From Thauera aromatica K172 (GTDB lineage Bacteria; Pseudomonadota; Gammaproteobacteria; Burkholderiales; Rhodocyclaceae): DNA of 64,000 nucleotides. Positions 38,305 to 47,160 of this stretch are shown one piece after another. Within the stretch, counting starts at the first letter, position 1; each line of letters starts with the position of its first letter. Position numbers and translations under genes: made by a program. The stretch lies in the NCBI RefSeq assembly GCF_003030465.1, contig NZ_CP028339.1, forward strand, positions 1,860,001-1,924,000, written 5' to 3'. Below the pieces are notes generated by a model. The model had not been told where the DNA came from. It did not search any database and saw only the letters and a list, made by a program, of their open reading frames with translations.

Positions 38305-39609
38305 ATGAAAGCGGTGAAGACACTCGAGCTCGCAACGGTATCCCCGGAACCGGAGATCATTGCCGAAGCGGGCGCCGCCGCGAGTCGTCCGATCCGCAAG
38401 TCGGCCAAGCTCGCCGAGGTCTGCTACGACATCCGCGGCCCGGTGCTGACCCGCGCCAAGCAGATGGAAGACGAAGGGCACAAGATCATCAAGCTCAACA
38501 TCGGCAACCTCGCCGCCTTCGGCTTCGATTCGCCCGAAGAAATCCAGATGGACATGATCCGTAACCTGCCCAACGCGGCGGGTTACTCGGATTCGAAAGG
38601 AATCTTCGCCGCGCGCAAGGCGGTGATGCACTACACCCAGGAAAAGGGCATCAAGGGCGTCGATATCGAGGACATCTACATCGGCAACGGCGTCTCCGAG
38701 CTGATCGTGATGGCGATGAACGCGCTCCTCGACGCCGGTGACGAAGTGCTCGTGCCGGCGCCCGACTACCCGCTGTGGACCGCGGCGGTGAGCCTCTCCG
38801 GGGGCAAGCCAGTGCATTACCTGTGCGACGAAACCCGTGACTGGATGCCCGACCTGGCCGACATGCGCGCGAGGATCACGCCCAATACCCGCGCCATCGT
38901 CATCATCAACCCGAACAATCCGACCGGGGCGGTGTATCCGGACGCGGTGCTCAAGGAGATCGTCGCCCTCGCGCGCGAGCACGACCTCATCCTGTACGCC
39001 GACGAGGTCTACGACAAGGTGCTCTACGACGGCGTTGAGCACACCTCGCTGGGGGCGCTGTCGGGCGACGTGCTGACCATCCTCTTCAACGGCTTGTCGA
39101 AAAATTACCGCTCCTGCGGTTACCGTGCCGGCTGGATGGTGGTGTGCGGCGACAAGCGTCGCGCCCACGACTACATCGAAGGCCTCAACATGCTCGCTTC
39201 GATGCGCCTGTGCGCCAACGTCCCCGGCCAGTACGCGATCCAGACCGCGCTCGGGGGCTACCAGAGCATCGACGACCTGGTCGCCGAAGGCGGGCGCATG
39301 CGCCGCCAGCGCGATCTGGCGTGGGAACTGATCACCCGCATTCCGGGGGTCAGCTGCGTCAAGCCCAAGGCCACGCTGTACATGTTCCCGCGCCTCGACC
39401 CCAAGGTATATCCGATCGAGGACGATCAGGCCTTCATCGCCGAACTGCTCGAGGAGGAGCGCGTGCTGCTGGTGCAGGGCTCGGGCTTCAACTGGCCGCA
39501 TCCGGACCACTTCCGCCTGGTCTTCCTGCCGCACGAGGACGACCTGCGCGACGCCATCGAGCGCGTGGCGCGCTTTCTCGAACACTATCGCAAGCGCCAC
39601 GGCAGCTGA
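38305..39609 (+). CDS. alaA: Alanine-synthesising aminotransferase (AlaA)
   Basis: PLP-dependent class I/II aminotransferase making alanine from pyruvate and glutamate. Nearly every block matches E. coli AlaA: CYDIRGPVL, KLNIGN, PAPDYPLWTAAVSLS, IINPNNPTGAVY and the PLP Lys in GLSKNYRS. The ATG at 38305 follows AGGAAAGG. The 434-residue product has about 30 extra N-terminal residues compared with E. coli (405). It lies upstream of hom, followed by a GC hairpin at 39639-39653. Confidence 0.93.
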   Translation: MKAVKTLELATVSPEPEIIAEAGAAASRPIRKSAKLAEVCYDIRGPVLTRAKQMEDEGHKIIKLNIGNLAAFGFDSPEEIQMDMIRNLPNAAGYSDSKGIFAARKAVMHYTQEKGIKGVDIEDIYIGNGVSELIVMAMNALLDAGDEVLVPAPDYPLWTAAVSLSGGKPVHYLCDETRDWMPDLADMRARITPNTRAIVIINPNNPTGAVYPDAVLKEIVALAREHDLILYADEVYDKVLYDGVEHTSLGALSGDVLTILFNGLSKNYRSCGYRAGWMVVCGDKRRAHDYIEGLNMLASMRLCANVPGQYAIQTALGGYQSIDDLVAEGGRMRRQRDLAWELITRIPGVSCVKPKATLYMFPRLDPKVYPIEDDQAFIAELLEEERVLLVQGSGFNWPHPDHFRLVFLPHEDDLRDAIERVARFLEHYRKRHGS

Positions 39610-39638
39610 GCGCCCGAGGAAGCGGCTTTGCCGTTTCC

Positions 39639-39653
39639 GCCCCCTTCGGGGGC
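39639..39653 (+). terminator. GC hairpin after alaA
   Basis: Stem GCCCCC / GGGGGC with a TTC loop, followed by a short A-rich run but no T-run. It is a possible weak terminator between alaA and hom. Confidence 0.4.
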
Positions 39654-39749
39654 AGGAAAACCCGGGGTGGCCCGGCGTTTTCTCGACCGGCGAAGGCCCG
39701 GGGCGCGCGTTTCCACTCCACTTCCTTCTGAAACCACGGAATTCACTGC

Positions 39750-41057
39750 ATGAAACCGATCAATGTTGGCCTGCTGGGCATCGGTACCGTCGGCGGCGGC
39801 ACCTTCACCGTTCTCAAACGCAACGCCGAGGAAATCACCCGTCGCGCCGGGCGCCCGATCCGCATCACCACGGTGGCCGACAAGAACCTCGAACTCGCGC
39901 GCCGGGTTACCGGTGGCGACGTGAAACTCTCCGATGACGCTTTCGCGGTAGTTGCCGACCCCGAGATCGACATCGTCGTCGAGCTGATCGGCGGCTACGG
40001 CGTCGCCCGCGAGCTGGTGATGAAGGCTATCGAAAACGGCAAGCACGTGGTCACCGCCAACAAGGCGCTGCTCGCGGTGCATGGCAACGAGATCTTCGCC
40101 GCGGCGCAGAAGAAGGGCGTGATGGTGGCCTTCGAAGCCGCGGTTGCCGGCGGCATCCCGATCATCAAGGCGCTGCGCGAGGGCTTGTCGGCGAACCGCA
40201 TCGAATGGCTGGCCGGCATCATCAACGGCACGACCAATTTCATCCTCTCTGAGATGCGCGACAAGGGCCTGCCCTTCGCCGAAGTGCTGAAAGAGGCGCA
40301 GGCGCTGGGTTACGCCGAAGCCGACCCGACCTTCGACATTGAGGGCGTCGATGCCGCGCACAAGGCGACGATCATGAGCGCGATCGCCTTCGGCATTCCG
40401 ATGCAGTTCGACAAGGCCTACATCGAAGGCATCAGCAAACTCGACGCGGTCGACATCGCCTACGCCGAACAGCTCGGCTACCGCATCAAGCTGCTGGGTA
40501 TCGCGCGCCGGCGCGACGAGGGCATCGAGCTGCGCGTGCATCCGACGCTGATCCCGGCGAAGCGCCTGATCGCCAACGTTGAAGGGGCAATGAACGCGGT
40601 GCTGGTCCAGGCCGACGCGGTCGGTGCGACTCTGTACTATGGCAAGGGTGCCGGCGCCGAACCGACTGCCTCGGCGGTGATCGCCGACCTCGTCGACGTC
40701 ACCCGCCTGCACACCGCCGATCCCGAGCACCGCGTGCCGCATCTGGCGTTCCAACCCGACCAGGTGCAGGACATCCCGGTGCTGCCGATCGAGGAGGTGG
40801 TCACCTCCTACTACCTGCGCATGCACGTCGAGGACAAGCCCGGCGTGCTCGCCGACATCACCCGCATCCTCGCCGACAGCGGCATCTCGATCGAGGCCCT
40901 GATCCAGAAGGAAGCTGCCGAGGGCGAGTCGCACACCGACATCATCCTGCTCACCCACCAGACGGTGGAAGGCAAGGCCAACGCGGCGATCGTCCGCATC
41001 GAGGCGCTGCCGGTGGTGCAGGGCAGGGTCACCCGCCTGCGCATGGAAAGCCTTTGA
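39750..41057 (+). CDS. hom: Homoserine dehydrogenase
   Basis: NAD(P)-dependent reduction of aspartate semialdehyde to homoserine, for threonine and methionine. The 435-residue product has the Rossmann GIGTVGGGTF motif, the catalytic GIINGTTNFIL and EGVDAAHKATIM segments, and a C-terminal ACT domain (YLRMHVEDKPGVLADITRIL) for feedback control. Both hom and thrC are on the plus strand, 1.3 kb apart, separated by three small genes. Confidence 0.97.
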   Translation: MKPINVGLLGIGTVGGGTFTVLKRNAEEITRRAGRPIRITTVADKNLELARRVTGGDVKLSDDAFAVVADPEIDIVVELIGGYGVARELVMKAIENGKHVVTANKALLAVHGNEIFAAAQKKGVMVAFEAAVAGGIPIIKALREGLSANRIEWLAGIINGTTNFILSEMRDKGLPFAEVLKEAQALGYAEADPTFDIEGVDAAHKATIMSAIAFGIPMQFDKAYIEGISKLDAVDIAYAEQLGYRIKLLGIARRRDEGIELRVHPTLIPAKRLIANVEGAMNAVLVQADAVGATLYYGKGAGAEPTASAVIADLVDVTRLHTADPEHRVPHLAFQPDQVQDIPVLPIEEVVTSYYLRMHVEDKPGVLADITRILADSGISIEALIQKEAAEGESHTDIILLTHQTVEGKANAAIVRIEALPVVQGRVTRLRMESL

Positions 41058-41183
41058 GCGCGTATCGCCGAGCGGGACGATACCGCTGCGACCGGAGCCG
41101 TGCCTGAGGGCGCGGCCTTGCGATCTCCGGCGCGCTGCCGGGGCAGCCGCGCCACAGGCCGGACTTTGAATGGAAACCGTGCG

Positions 41184-41846
41184 ATGAGCATTACGATCGA
41201 CCAGCTTTTCATCGGCCGCGTCCAGCCCATGCTGCCCGAGGGAGGACCGACCGGAATCTACAAGGCGGCGGTTGCCGGCCGGGTGATGCTCACCTCCAGC
41301 GGGCTGGAGGGGGACGAGCAGGGCGACCTGCGCCATCACGGCGGGCCGCACAAGGCGCTGCATCACTACCCGGTGGAGCATTACGTCCTGCTTGCCGAAG
41401 AGTGGCCGCACTGCGCAGGGCTCGCCGGTGCCGGCGTGCTGGGCGAGAACATCAGCACCCGCGGGCTCACCGAGCATGACGTTTTCATCGGCGACATCTA
41501 CCGCATCGGCGAGGCGCGGGTGCAGCTCAGCCAGCCGCGCTCGCCGTGCTGGAAGATCGACCGCCGCCTGGGCGCGGACAAGGCCTCGCGCTTTGTCGAG
41601 GCCGCCGGCATCACCGGCTGGTATTACCGCGTGCTCACGCCCGGCACGATCGCCGCCGGTGACCGGATCGAGCTCGAGGAGCGTCCGAACCCCTGGCTGA
41701 GCGTGGCGCATTACTGGGACAGCATCACCGCACACCGCCCCGATCCGGCCCTTTTCCGCCGCATCGCCGAAGCTCCCGGGCTCGCTCCGGACAAGGCCGA
41801 GCGCTGCCGCGACCGCGCGGCATGGCTGGAACAGAACGGAGCCTGA
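41184..41846 (+). CDS. MOSC domain protein (YiiM-like)
   Basis: A 220-residue single MOSC-domain protein. Key segments are [20 protein letters not shown] and the Cys-bearing [11 protein letters not shown], the presumed sulfur or Mo-cofactor ligand. E. coli YiiM reduces N-hydroxylated compounds. A similar activity is inferred. The ATG at 41184 gives the conserved start. A longer frame upstream is GC-rich filler. Confidence 0.85.
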   Translation: MSITIDQLFIGRVQPMLPEGGPTGIYKAAVAGRVMLTSSGLEGDEQGDLRHHGGPHKALHHYPVEHYVLLAEEWPHCAGLAGAGVLGENISTRGLTEHDVFIGDIYRIGEARVQLSQPRSPCWKIDRRLGADKASRFVEAAGITGWYYRVLTPGTIAAGDRIELEERPNPWLSVAHYWDSITAHRPDPALFRRIAEAPGLAPDKAERCRDRAAWLEQNGA

Positions 41847-41873
41847 GCGGACCGCGCTCGTGCAGGAAGGGGT

Positions 41874-42017
41874 ATGCTCTTCAAGCTGGCCGTTTTCATC
41901 GGCATCCTGATCGTCATCACCGTGCTCGGCATGCGCGCCTATGCGGCGTCGATTCGCGGTTTCGAGGCACGGCTGGCGCAGGATGTGCGCTTGCCCGAGG
42001 ATGCCGGGCCAGGCTGA
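41874..42017 (+). CDS. 47-residue single-span membrane peptide
   Basis: A short ORF with a good AGGAAGG site 4-10 bases before the ATG. It starts [10 protein letters not shown] and has one hydrophobic span (residues ~5-20), then a positively charged flank and an acidic tail. It ends 23 bases before the dodecin start and begins 27 bases after the MOSC gene, so it is probably cotranscribed with both. No family is recognised. It is supported only by its site, hydrophobicity and spacing. Confidence 0.55.
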   Translation: MLFKLAVFIGILIVITVLGMRAYAASIRGFEARLAQDVRLPEDAGPG

Positions 42018-42040
42018 GCCCCAACCAAGGAGGAGAGATC

Positions 42041-42253
42041 ATGCCGGATCACGTGTATAAGCTCGTCGAAATCGTCGGTTCGTCCCGTGAAGGAACGGAC
42101 GCGGCGATCCGCAATGCGATTGAAACCGCGGCCCAGTCGATCCGCCACATCGACTGGTTCGAAGTGGTCGGAACGCGCGGCCACATCGTCGATGGCAAGG
42201 TCGCGCATTTCCAGGTCACGCTGAAGGTCGGTTTCCGTCTCGAAACGGACTGA
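42041..42253 (+). CDS. Dodecin family flavin-binding protein
   Basis: A 70-residue protein matching dodecin: [11 protein letters not shown], the flavin-stacking Trp in HIDWFEVVG, and the [19 protein letters not shown] strand. Dodecins assemble as hollow dodecamers that store or buffer flavin. The ATG at 42041 follows a strong AGGAGGAGAG site. Confidence 0.93.
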   Translation: MPDHVYKLVEIVGSSREGTDAAIRNAIETAAQSIRHIDWFEVVGTRGHIVDGKVAHFQVTLKVGFRLETD

Positions 42254-42352
42254 TTGTCTGCCGGGGCGGTCCGAAGGGGCGGCGAGTTCGATAGAATCCG
42301 GAGTTTGCGCTCCGGCGCGTGCATCGATAACGTCATCCTCGAGGACTGCTTC

Positions 42353-43807
42353 GTGAAGTATATTTCCACCCGCGGCCATGCCGGCCAGCCCGCCAACCCC
42401 GAGTTCTGCGACATCCTGCTCGGCGGACTGGCGCCCGACGGCGGGCTTTATCTACCCGAAACCTATCCGCAGGTGACGCGCGCCGAGCTCGATGCCTGGC
42501 GCGGGCTGTCCTATGCGGAGCTCGCCTTCGCCATCCTGTCGAAGTTCATCACCGACATTCCGCCGGCCGACCTGAAGGCGATCTGCGACAAGACCTACAC
42601 CGCCGAGGTCTACTGCCATGTGCGTGAGGGTGACCGTGCGGCCGACATCACGCCGGTGCACTGGCTCGAAGAAGGCCGCCTCGGCCTGCTCGAACTATCC
42701 AATGGTCCCACGCTCGCCTTCAAGGACATGGCGATGCAGTTGCTCGGCAACCTGTTCGAGTACGTGCTGGCCAAGCGCGGTGAAACCATCAACATCCTCG
42801 GCGCGACTTCGGGCGACACCGGCTCGGCGGCCGAGTACGCGATGCGCGGCAAGCATGGGGTGCGCGTGTTCATGCTCTCGCCGCACGGGCTGATGAGCCC
42901 TTTCCAGCGGGCGCAGATGTACTCGCTCCAGGACGACAACATCTTCAATATCGCCGTCAGCGGCATGTTCGACGACGCTCAGGACATCGTCAAAGCGGTC
43001 TCCAACGACCACGCGTTCAAGGCGAAGTACAAGATCGGCGCGGTCAACTCGATCAACTGGGCGCGGGTCGCGGCGCAGATCGTGTATTACTTCAAGGGTT
43101 ATTTCGCGGCCACCGCGAGCAACGACGAGCAGGTCGCCTTCTGCGTGCCCTCGGGCAACTTCGGCAACATCTGCGCCGGCCACATCGCGCGCCGGATGGG
43201 CCTGCCGGTGGCGAAGCTGATCCTCGCCACCAACGAGAACGACGTCCTCGACGAGTTCTTCCGCACCGGGGTCTACCGTCCGCGCAAGGCCGCCGAGACC
43301 CATGTGACTTCGAGCCCGTCGATGGACATCTCGAAGGCATCGAACTTCGAGCGCTTCGTCTTCGATCTGGTCGGCCGCGACCCGCAGAAAGTTTCCGCGC
43401 TGTGGGCCGAGGTGGATGCCGGGCGTGCCTTCGATCTGTCGGCGTCGCCCGAATTCGCCGCCATCGCCGAGTTTGGTTTCGTTTCCGGCGCCAGCAGCCA
43501 CACCGACCGCCTGGCGACGATCCGCAAGGTCTTCGACCAGTACGGGGTGATGATCGACACCCACACCGCCGACGCGCTCAAGGTGGCCTGGCAGCAAGAG
43601 GGCGCGATTCCCGCCGGAGTCCCGGTGCTGGTGCTGGAAACCGCGCTGGCGGTGAAGTTCGCCGAAACCATTCGCGAGGCGCTGGGGCGCGAACCGGAGC
43701 GCCCGGCGGATCTCGACGGCATCGAGAGCCTGCCCCAGCGCGTCGAGGTGATGGCGCCGGACACGGACGCGGTCAAGCGCTTCATCGTCGACCGCGTCGG
43801 CGCCTGA
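42353..43807 (+). CDS. thrC: Threonine synthase
   Basis: PLP enzyme converting O-phosphohomoserine to threonine. The 484-residue product begins at a GTG (42353) with GAGGA upstream and the conserved KYISTRGHA start. An earlier ATG would add 33 residues with no counterpart. The PLP Lys is in LAFKDMAMQLLGNL and the phosphate-binding loop is GATSGDTGSAAEY. It lies 100 bases after dodecin and converges with minE. Confidence 0.96.
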   Translation: MKYISTRGHAGQPANPEFCDILLGGLAPDGGLYLPETYPQVTRAELDAWRGLSYAELAFAILSKFITDIPPADLKAICDKTYTAEVYCHVREGDRAADITPVHWLEEGRLGLLELSNGPTLAFKDMAMQLLGNLFEYVLAKRGETINILGATSGDTGSAAEYAMRGKHGVRVFMLSPHGLMSPFQRAQMYSLQDDNIFNIAVSGMFDDAQDIVKAVSNDHAFKAKYKIGAVNSINWARVAAQIVYYFKGYFAATASNDEQVAFCVPSGNFGNICAGHIARRMGLPVAKLILATNENDVLDEFFRTGVYRPRKAAETHVTSSPSMDISKASNFERFVFDLVGRDPQKVSALWAEVDAGRAFDLSASPEFAAIAEFGFVSGASSHTDRLATIRKVFDQYGVMIDTHTADALKVAWQQEGAIPAGVPVLVLETALAVKFAETIREALGREPERPADLDGIESLPQRVEVMAPDTDAVKRFIVDRVGA

Positions 43808-43814
43808 CGACCCG

Positions 43815-43836
43815 GGCCGGCGCAAGCGTGCCGGCC
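43815..43836. terminator. Hairpin between thrC and minE
   Basis: Arms GGCCGGC (43815-43821) and GCCGGCC (43830-43836) with an 8-base loop lie between convergent genes. There is no T-run, so it is only a candidate. Confidence 0.4.
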
Positions 43837-43872
43837 GAGCCGTTCCCGCCCTGCCGCCGGCCCGGAGAAAAC

Positions 43873-44133
43873 TCAGCGCGCCTGTTCGGGCAGCACGATA
43901 TTGACTTCGAGCACCTCGAAGTTGTCCTGCTTGTCGAGCTGGACCTTGATGTCGTCGGGCGCGACCGCGACATACTTTGAAATCACCTCGATCAGCTCGC
44001 GCTGCAGCGCGGGCAGGAAGTCGATGGTCGGGCTGCCGCTCGCGCGTTCGTGGGCGATCAGCAGGGAGAGGCGGTTCTTCGCGATTTCCGCGGTCTTCTT
44101 CTTTTCGCCGAACAGGCGGGTGAGCAGGGACAT
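43873..44133 (-). CDS. minE: MinE, cell-division topological factor
   Basis: Stimulates MinD ATPase at the membrane and drives pole-to-pole oscillation. The 86-residue product has the N-terminal membrane-targeting stretch (MSLLTRLFG), the MinD-interacting helix in [13 protein letters not shown], and the C-terminal dimerisation domain. It follows minD by one base in the order minC-minD-minE. Confidence 0.97.
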   Translation of the reverse strand: MSLLTRLFGEKKKTAEIAKNRLSLLIAHERASGSPTIDFLPALQRELIEVISKYVAVAPDDIKVQLDKQDNFEVLEVNIVLPEQAR

Positions 44134-44134
44134 C

Positions 44135-44947
44135 TCACTTGCCTCCGAACAGGCGCTTGATCAGGCCGGGTTTCTCGTAGCTGACGAAGCGCAGCGGGCA
44201 CTCCTCGCCGAGGAAGCGGCTGACGACGTCGGCGTAAGCCTCGGCGACGTCCGTGCCTTTGAGATGGATCGCCGGGGTGCCCTGGTTGGAGGCGTGCAGC
44301 ACCGACTCGGATTCGGGGATGACGCCGATCAGCGGCACTCGCAGCAGTTCCTGCACGTCCTTGTAGGAGAGCATTTCGCCTTCTTCGACGCGCTTGGCCG
44401 AGTAGCGGGTGAGCAGCAGGTGCTCCTTGACCGGCTCGCCGCCATCGCGGGCACGCTTCGATTTGGACTGCAGGATGCCGAGGATGCGGTCGGAGTCGCG
44501 CACCGAGGAGACTTCGGGGTTGGTGGTGACGATCGCCTCGTCGGCGAAAGTCAGCGCCATCACCGCCCCGCGCTCGATGCCTGCGGGGGAATCGCACACC
44601 ACGTACTCGAAGCCCAGGTGCTCGAGTTCTTCGAGCACTTTCTCGACGCCTTCCTCGGTCAGGGCATCCTTGTCGCGCGTCTGCGAGGCGGGCAGGATGA
44701 AGAGGTTTTCGCAGTGCTTGTCCTTGATCAGGGCCTGGTTGAGGCGGGCCTCGCCGTTGACGACGTTGACCAGGTCGTAGACTACACGACGTTCGCAGCC
44801 CATGATCAGGTCGAGGTTGCGCAGACCGACGTCGAAATCAATGACTGCGGTCTTGAAGCCGCGCAGCGCCAGTCCCGAGGCGAAGGCCGCACTGGTGGTG
44901 GTTTTTCCGACGCCACCCTTGCCGGACGTTACGACGATGACTCTCAC
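44135..44947 (-). CDS. minD: MinD, septum-site determining ATPase
   Basis: Deviant Walker-A ATPase ([12 protein letters not shown]) that recruits MinC to the membrane. The 270-residue product carries the Walker B region around [10 protein letters not shown] and the C-terminal amphipathic membrane-targeting helix ([11 protein letters not shown]). It lies between minC and minE in one operon. Confidence 0.98.
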   Translation of the reverse strand: MRVIVVTSGKGGVGKTTTSAAFASGLALRGFKTAVIDFDVGLRNLDLIMGCERRVVYDLVNVVNGEARLNQALIKDKHCENLFILPASQTRDKDALTEEGVEKVLEELEHLGFEYVVCDSPAGIERGAVMALTFADEAIVTTNPEVSSVRDSDRILGILQSKSKRARDGGEPVKEHLLLTRYSAKRVEEGEMLSYKDVQELLRVPLIGVIPESESVLHASNQGTPAIHLKGTDVAEAYADVVSRFLGEECPLRFVSYEKPGLIKRLFGGK

Positions 44948-44980
44948 GGTTTCCCCTTGTGCGTGATCTGTGCTGGCCGC

Positions 44981-45769
44981 TCAGCCGAGCTTGAGCGCTT
45001 CGATGTTGAGTGTGTGTTCGGCGCCGGCCAGCCGCACCAGGGCGGGTTTGCCGGCGAAGTCTTCGGCAATGCCGGACTCGAAGGTGCGATAGACGCCGGC
45101 GATCGAGACGAGCTCGGGGCCGAAGTCGCTTGTCAGGATGCGTGCCGCCTGCTCGCCCTGGGCACCGGCAATGGCACGCCCGCGCAACGGGCCGTAGCAG
45201 TGGATGCTGCCGTCGGCAATGACTTCGGCCCCGGGACTGACGCCGCCGAGAAGTACGAGGTCGGTGCCGCGGGCGTAGACCTGCTGCCCGGAACGCAGCG
45301 GGCGATCGACGAACATCGTCAGCGGAGCCGAGGTCGGCGCCGGAGGAGCGGTCGTGGCGGGGGCCGCGGCGGCAGGCGCGGGCGCGGGTTTCGCCGCCGG
45401 GGCCGTGGTGGAAGCAGGGCGCTCATGTCCCGGTCGGGCGGAGAATTGTGCGGCATCGAGCAGGGCGAGCCCGGCCTGACGGGCACTGGCGCAATGAGCT
45501 TCGGCGAGCCGGGTGATTCCGATCGGCTGGAGGCGATAGCGCCGCAGCAAGGATTGCAGGCCGGCCCAGTCGATGCGGTCCGGCAGTTCGCGGAGAGTGC
45601 CGCAATCGAGGATCACGGGTTCGCCGTTGAAGAAGTCCGGCATGCCGCCGAGCATCTTGTGCAGCGCGTCGGCGAGCGCGGCGGGTTCGGCTATTTGTAG
45701 TACGGCGACGGTTGCGCCCAGGGTCGTGTTGCGGAACTCGATCGGACGGGCGGGCGCGTTAGCGGACAT
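44981..45769 (-). CDS. minC: MinC, septum-site inhibitor
   Basis: Inhibits FtsZ assembly away from mid-cell. The 262-residue product has the N-terminal FtsZ-interacting domain, a Pro/Ala-rich linker (about residues 125-155), and the C-terminal beta-helix domain with GGVSPGAEVIADGSIHCYG. The ATG at 45769 gives the standard length. The 140 bases upstream, to 45909, show no gene. Confidence 0.95.
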   Translation of the reverse strand: MSANAPARPIEFRNTTLGATVAVLQIAEPAALADALHKMLGGMPDFFNGEPVILDCGTLRELPDRIDWAGLQSLLRRYRLQPIGITRLAEAHCASARQAGLALLDAAQFSARPGHERPASTTAPAAKPAPAPAAAAPATTAPPAPTSAPLTMFVDRPLRSGQQVYARGTDLVLLGGVSPGAEVIADGSIHCYGPLRGRAIAGAQGEQAARILTSDFGPELVSIAGVYRTFESGIAEDFAGKPALVRLAGAEHTLNIEALKLG

Positions 45770-45909
45770 GGACGGAAAGGGCTTTAAGTTCAGGGGAGTG
45801 TACTGATCGGCACGCGTTCGGGCAAGCTGCGGCCGCCATGCCGTAGCGATCGCCCCGGCGGTGCCGGAATGCGCCTTCCGGGCCGCGTCGTCCGGCGTCT
45901 GCGCAGGGG

Positions 45910-46773
45910 TCAATGCAGGGTCGGCGGATGGAATAGCGCGTCGACGTCGGTGGCGTCGAAACGGTAGCTGTGGTTGGAGAGATCGTCGTGGACGAGGATC
46001 TCGCCGTGCTCGGTGAGGATCGCGCGCACTTCGTCCTCCCCCAGCGCGCGCAACATCGCCGCGACCTTGGCCGGATCGGCGGGCCAGTCGTGGGTCACCG
46101 GGCGGGCGTCGAACAGGCGGACGTTTTCCTCGGCGAACAGGCGGCGCAGGAGGTCGTGCGCTTCGAGTCCGAGCAGCTCGTCGCTGCGCACGGTATGGGC
46201 GAGCTGGAGTACGCGCGACCAGCCGTCGAGATCCTTCTGGTCGGCGCCCGGCAGCTTTTGCACGAACAGGGCCGCTGCGGCCCCCTCGCTGCACGCCAGC
46301 CACAAGCCGGCCGGCTGCTGCTCGGACTGGGCGAGGTAGTGCTGGAAAATTTCCGCGATGCTGCCGCCTTCGAGCGGCACCAGGCTCTGGTACGGCTGCG
46401 CCAGCCCGGGAACGTCGAGCGAGAGCTGCAGGCGGCCGTCGCTGATCAGTTCGCCCGGCGTATCTTCGGCGAGCACGCGCTCGCCTTTCGCATAACCGCG
46501 CAGGTTGAGGGTTTCGGTGCAGTCGATGACGAGCAGGCTGAGTGGGCCGTGGCTGCTGACCTGGAAGGTGAGGCGGCCGGGCTGCTTGAGGTTGCCGGCG
46601 ATCACCGCGGACACCGCGCTCATCTCGCCGAGCAGGCGGGCGACCGGTTCCGGGTAGCCGCGGCCGGCCTGCATGGCCTGCCAGACGTCGGTCAGGCGCA
46701 CGATGGCGCCGCGGATGTCGAGATCTTCGAGCAGGAAGCGCTGGACATAACTGGGAGGAAGAGGGGCGCTCAT
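45910..46773 (-). CDS. hslO: Hsp33-family chaperonin lacking the redox-switch cysteines
   Basis: A 287-residue protein with the complete Hsp33 fold: [37 protein letters not shown] and the C-terminal [15 protein letters not shown]. Canonical Hsp33 binds zinc with CXC and CX2C near the C-terminus. Here the aligned positions read HDWP (~228-231) and DDLS (~263-266), and only C85 and C161 remain. The oxidative zinc switch is therefore missing, so it cannot be activated in the known way. It overlaps the upstream ArsC-like gene as ATGA. Confidence 0.93.
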   Translation of the reverse strand: MSAPLPPSYVQRFLLEDLDIRGAIVRLTDVWQAMQAGRGYPEPVARLLGEMSAVSAVIAGNLKQPGRLTFQVSSHGPLSLLVIDCTETLNLRGYAKGERVLAEDTPGELISDGRLQLSLDVPGLAQPYQSLVPLEGGSIAEIFQHYLAQSEQQPAGLWLACSEGAAAALFVQKLPGADQKDLDGWSRVLQLAHTVRSDELLGLEAHDLLRRLFAEENVRLFDARPVTHDWPADPAKVAAMLRALGEDEVRAILTEHGEILVHDDLSNHSYRFDATDVDALFHPPTLH

Positions 46774-47132
46774 GGCTTGTTTCCGGTGAAGACGGCAGCG
46801 AAGCGTTCGGGGTCGAGACCGACGACGAGTTCGCCGGTGGCGGCCTCGATCACCGGTCGACGGATCAGTCCGGGGTGGGCCTGCATCAGCGCGATCGCCG
46901 CGGCTTCGCTGGCGATCGCCTGCTCTTCGGGGGCGAGCTTGCGCCAGGTCGTGCCCCGTTTGTTGACCAGCGACTCCCAGCCGAGGCGTTCGCACCAGCG
47001 CTGCAAGGTGGCGGCGTCGATGCCGGATTTCTTGTAGTCGTGGAAGCGGTAGGCGGCACCGGTGCCTTCGAACCAGGCGAAGGTTTTTTTCATCGTGTCG
47101 CAGTTCTTGATTCCGTGGATCACGGCTTGCAT
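46770..47132 (-). CDS. ArsC/Spx-family (YffB-like) reductase
   Basis: A 120-residue thioredoxin-fold protein of the ArsC family, YffB type. It has [13 protein letters not shown] with a single active-site Cys, and RGTTWRKL and IKRPV-like segments (LIRRPVIEA). The family may use glutathione; the substrate is unknown. The ATG at 47132 is chosen because GGAG lies 6 bases before it. An ATG 4 codons earlier overlaps that site. Confidence 0.88.
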   Translation of the reverse strand: MQAVIHGIKNCDTMKKTFAWFEGTGAAYRFHDYKKSGIDAATLQRWCERLGWESLVNKRGTTWRKLAPEEQAIASEAAAIALMQAHPGLIRRPVIEAATGELVVGLDPERFAAVFTGNKP

Positions 47133-47160
47133 CGCACTCTCCATCGGTTCGCGCCGTCCC

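Noticed and set aside
38186-39600. A 471-codon minus-strand frame opposite alaA.
   Set aside because: It is antisense shadow sequence with no domain; AlaA blocks are well conserved on the plus strand.
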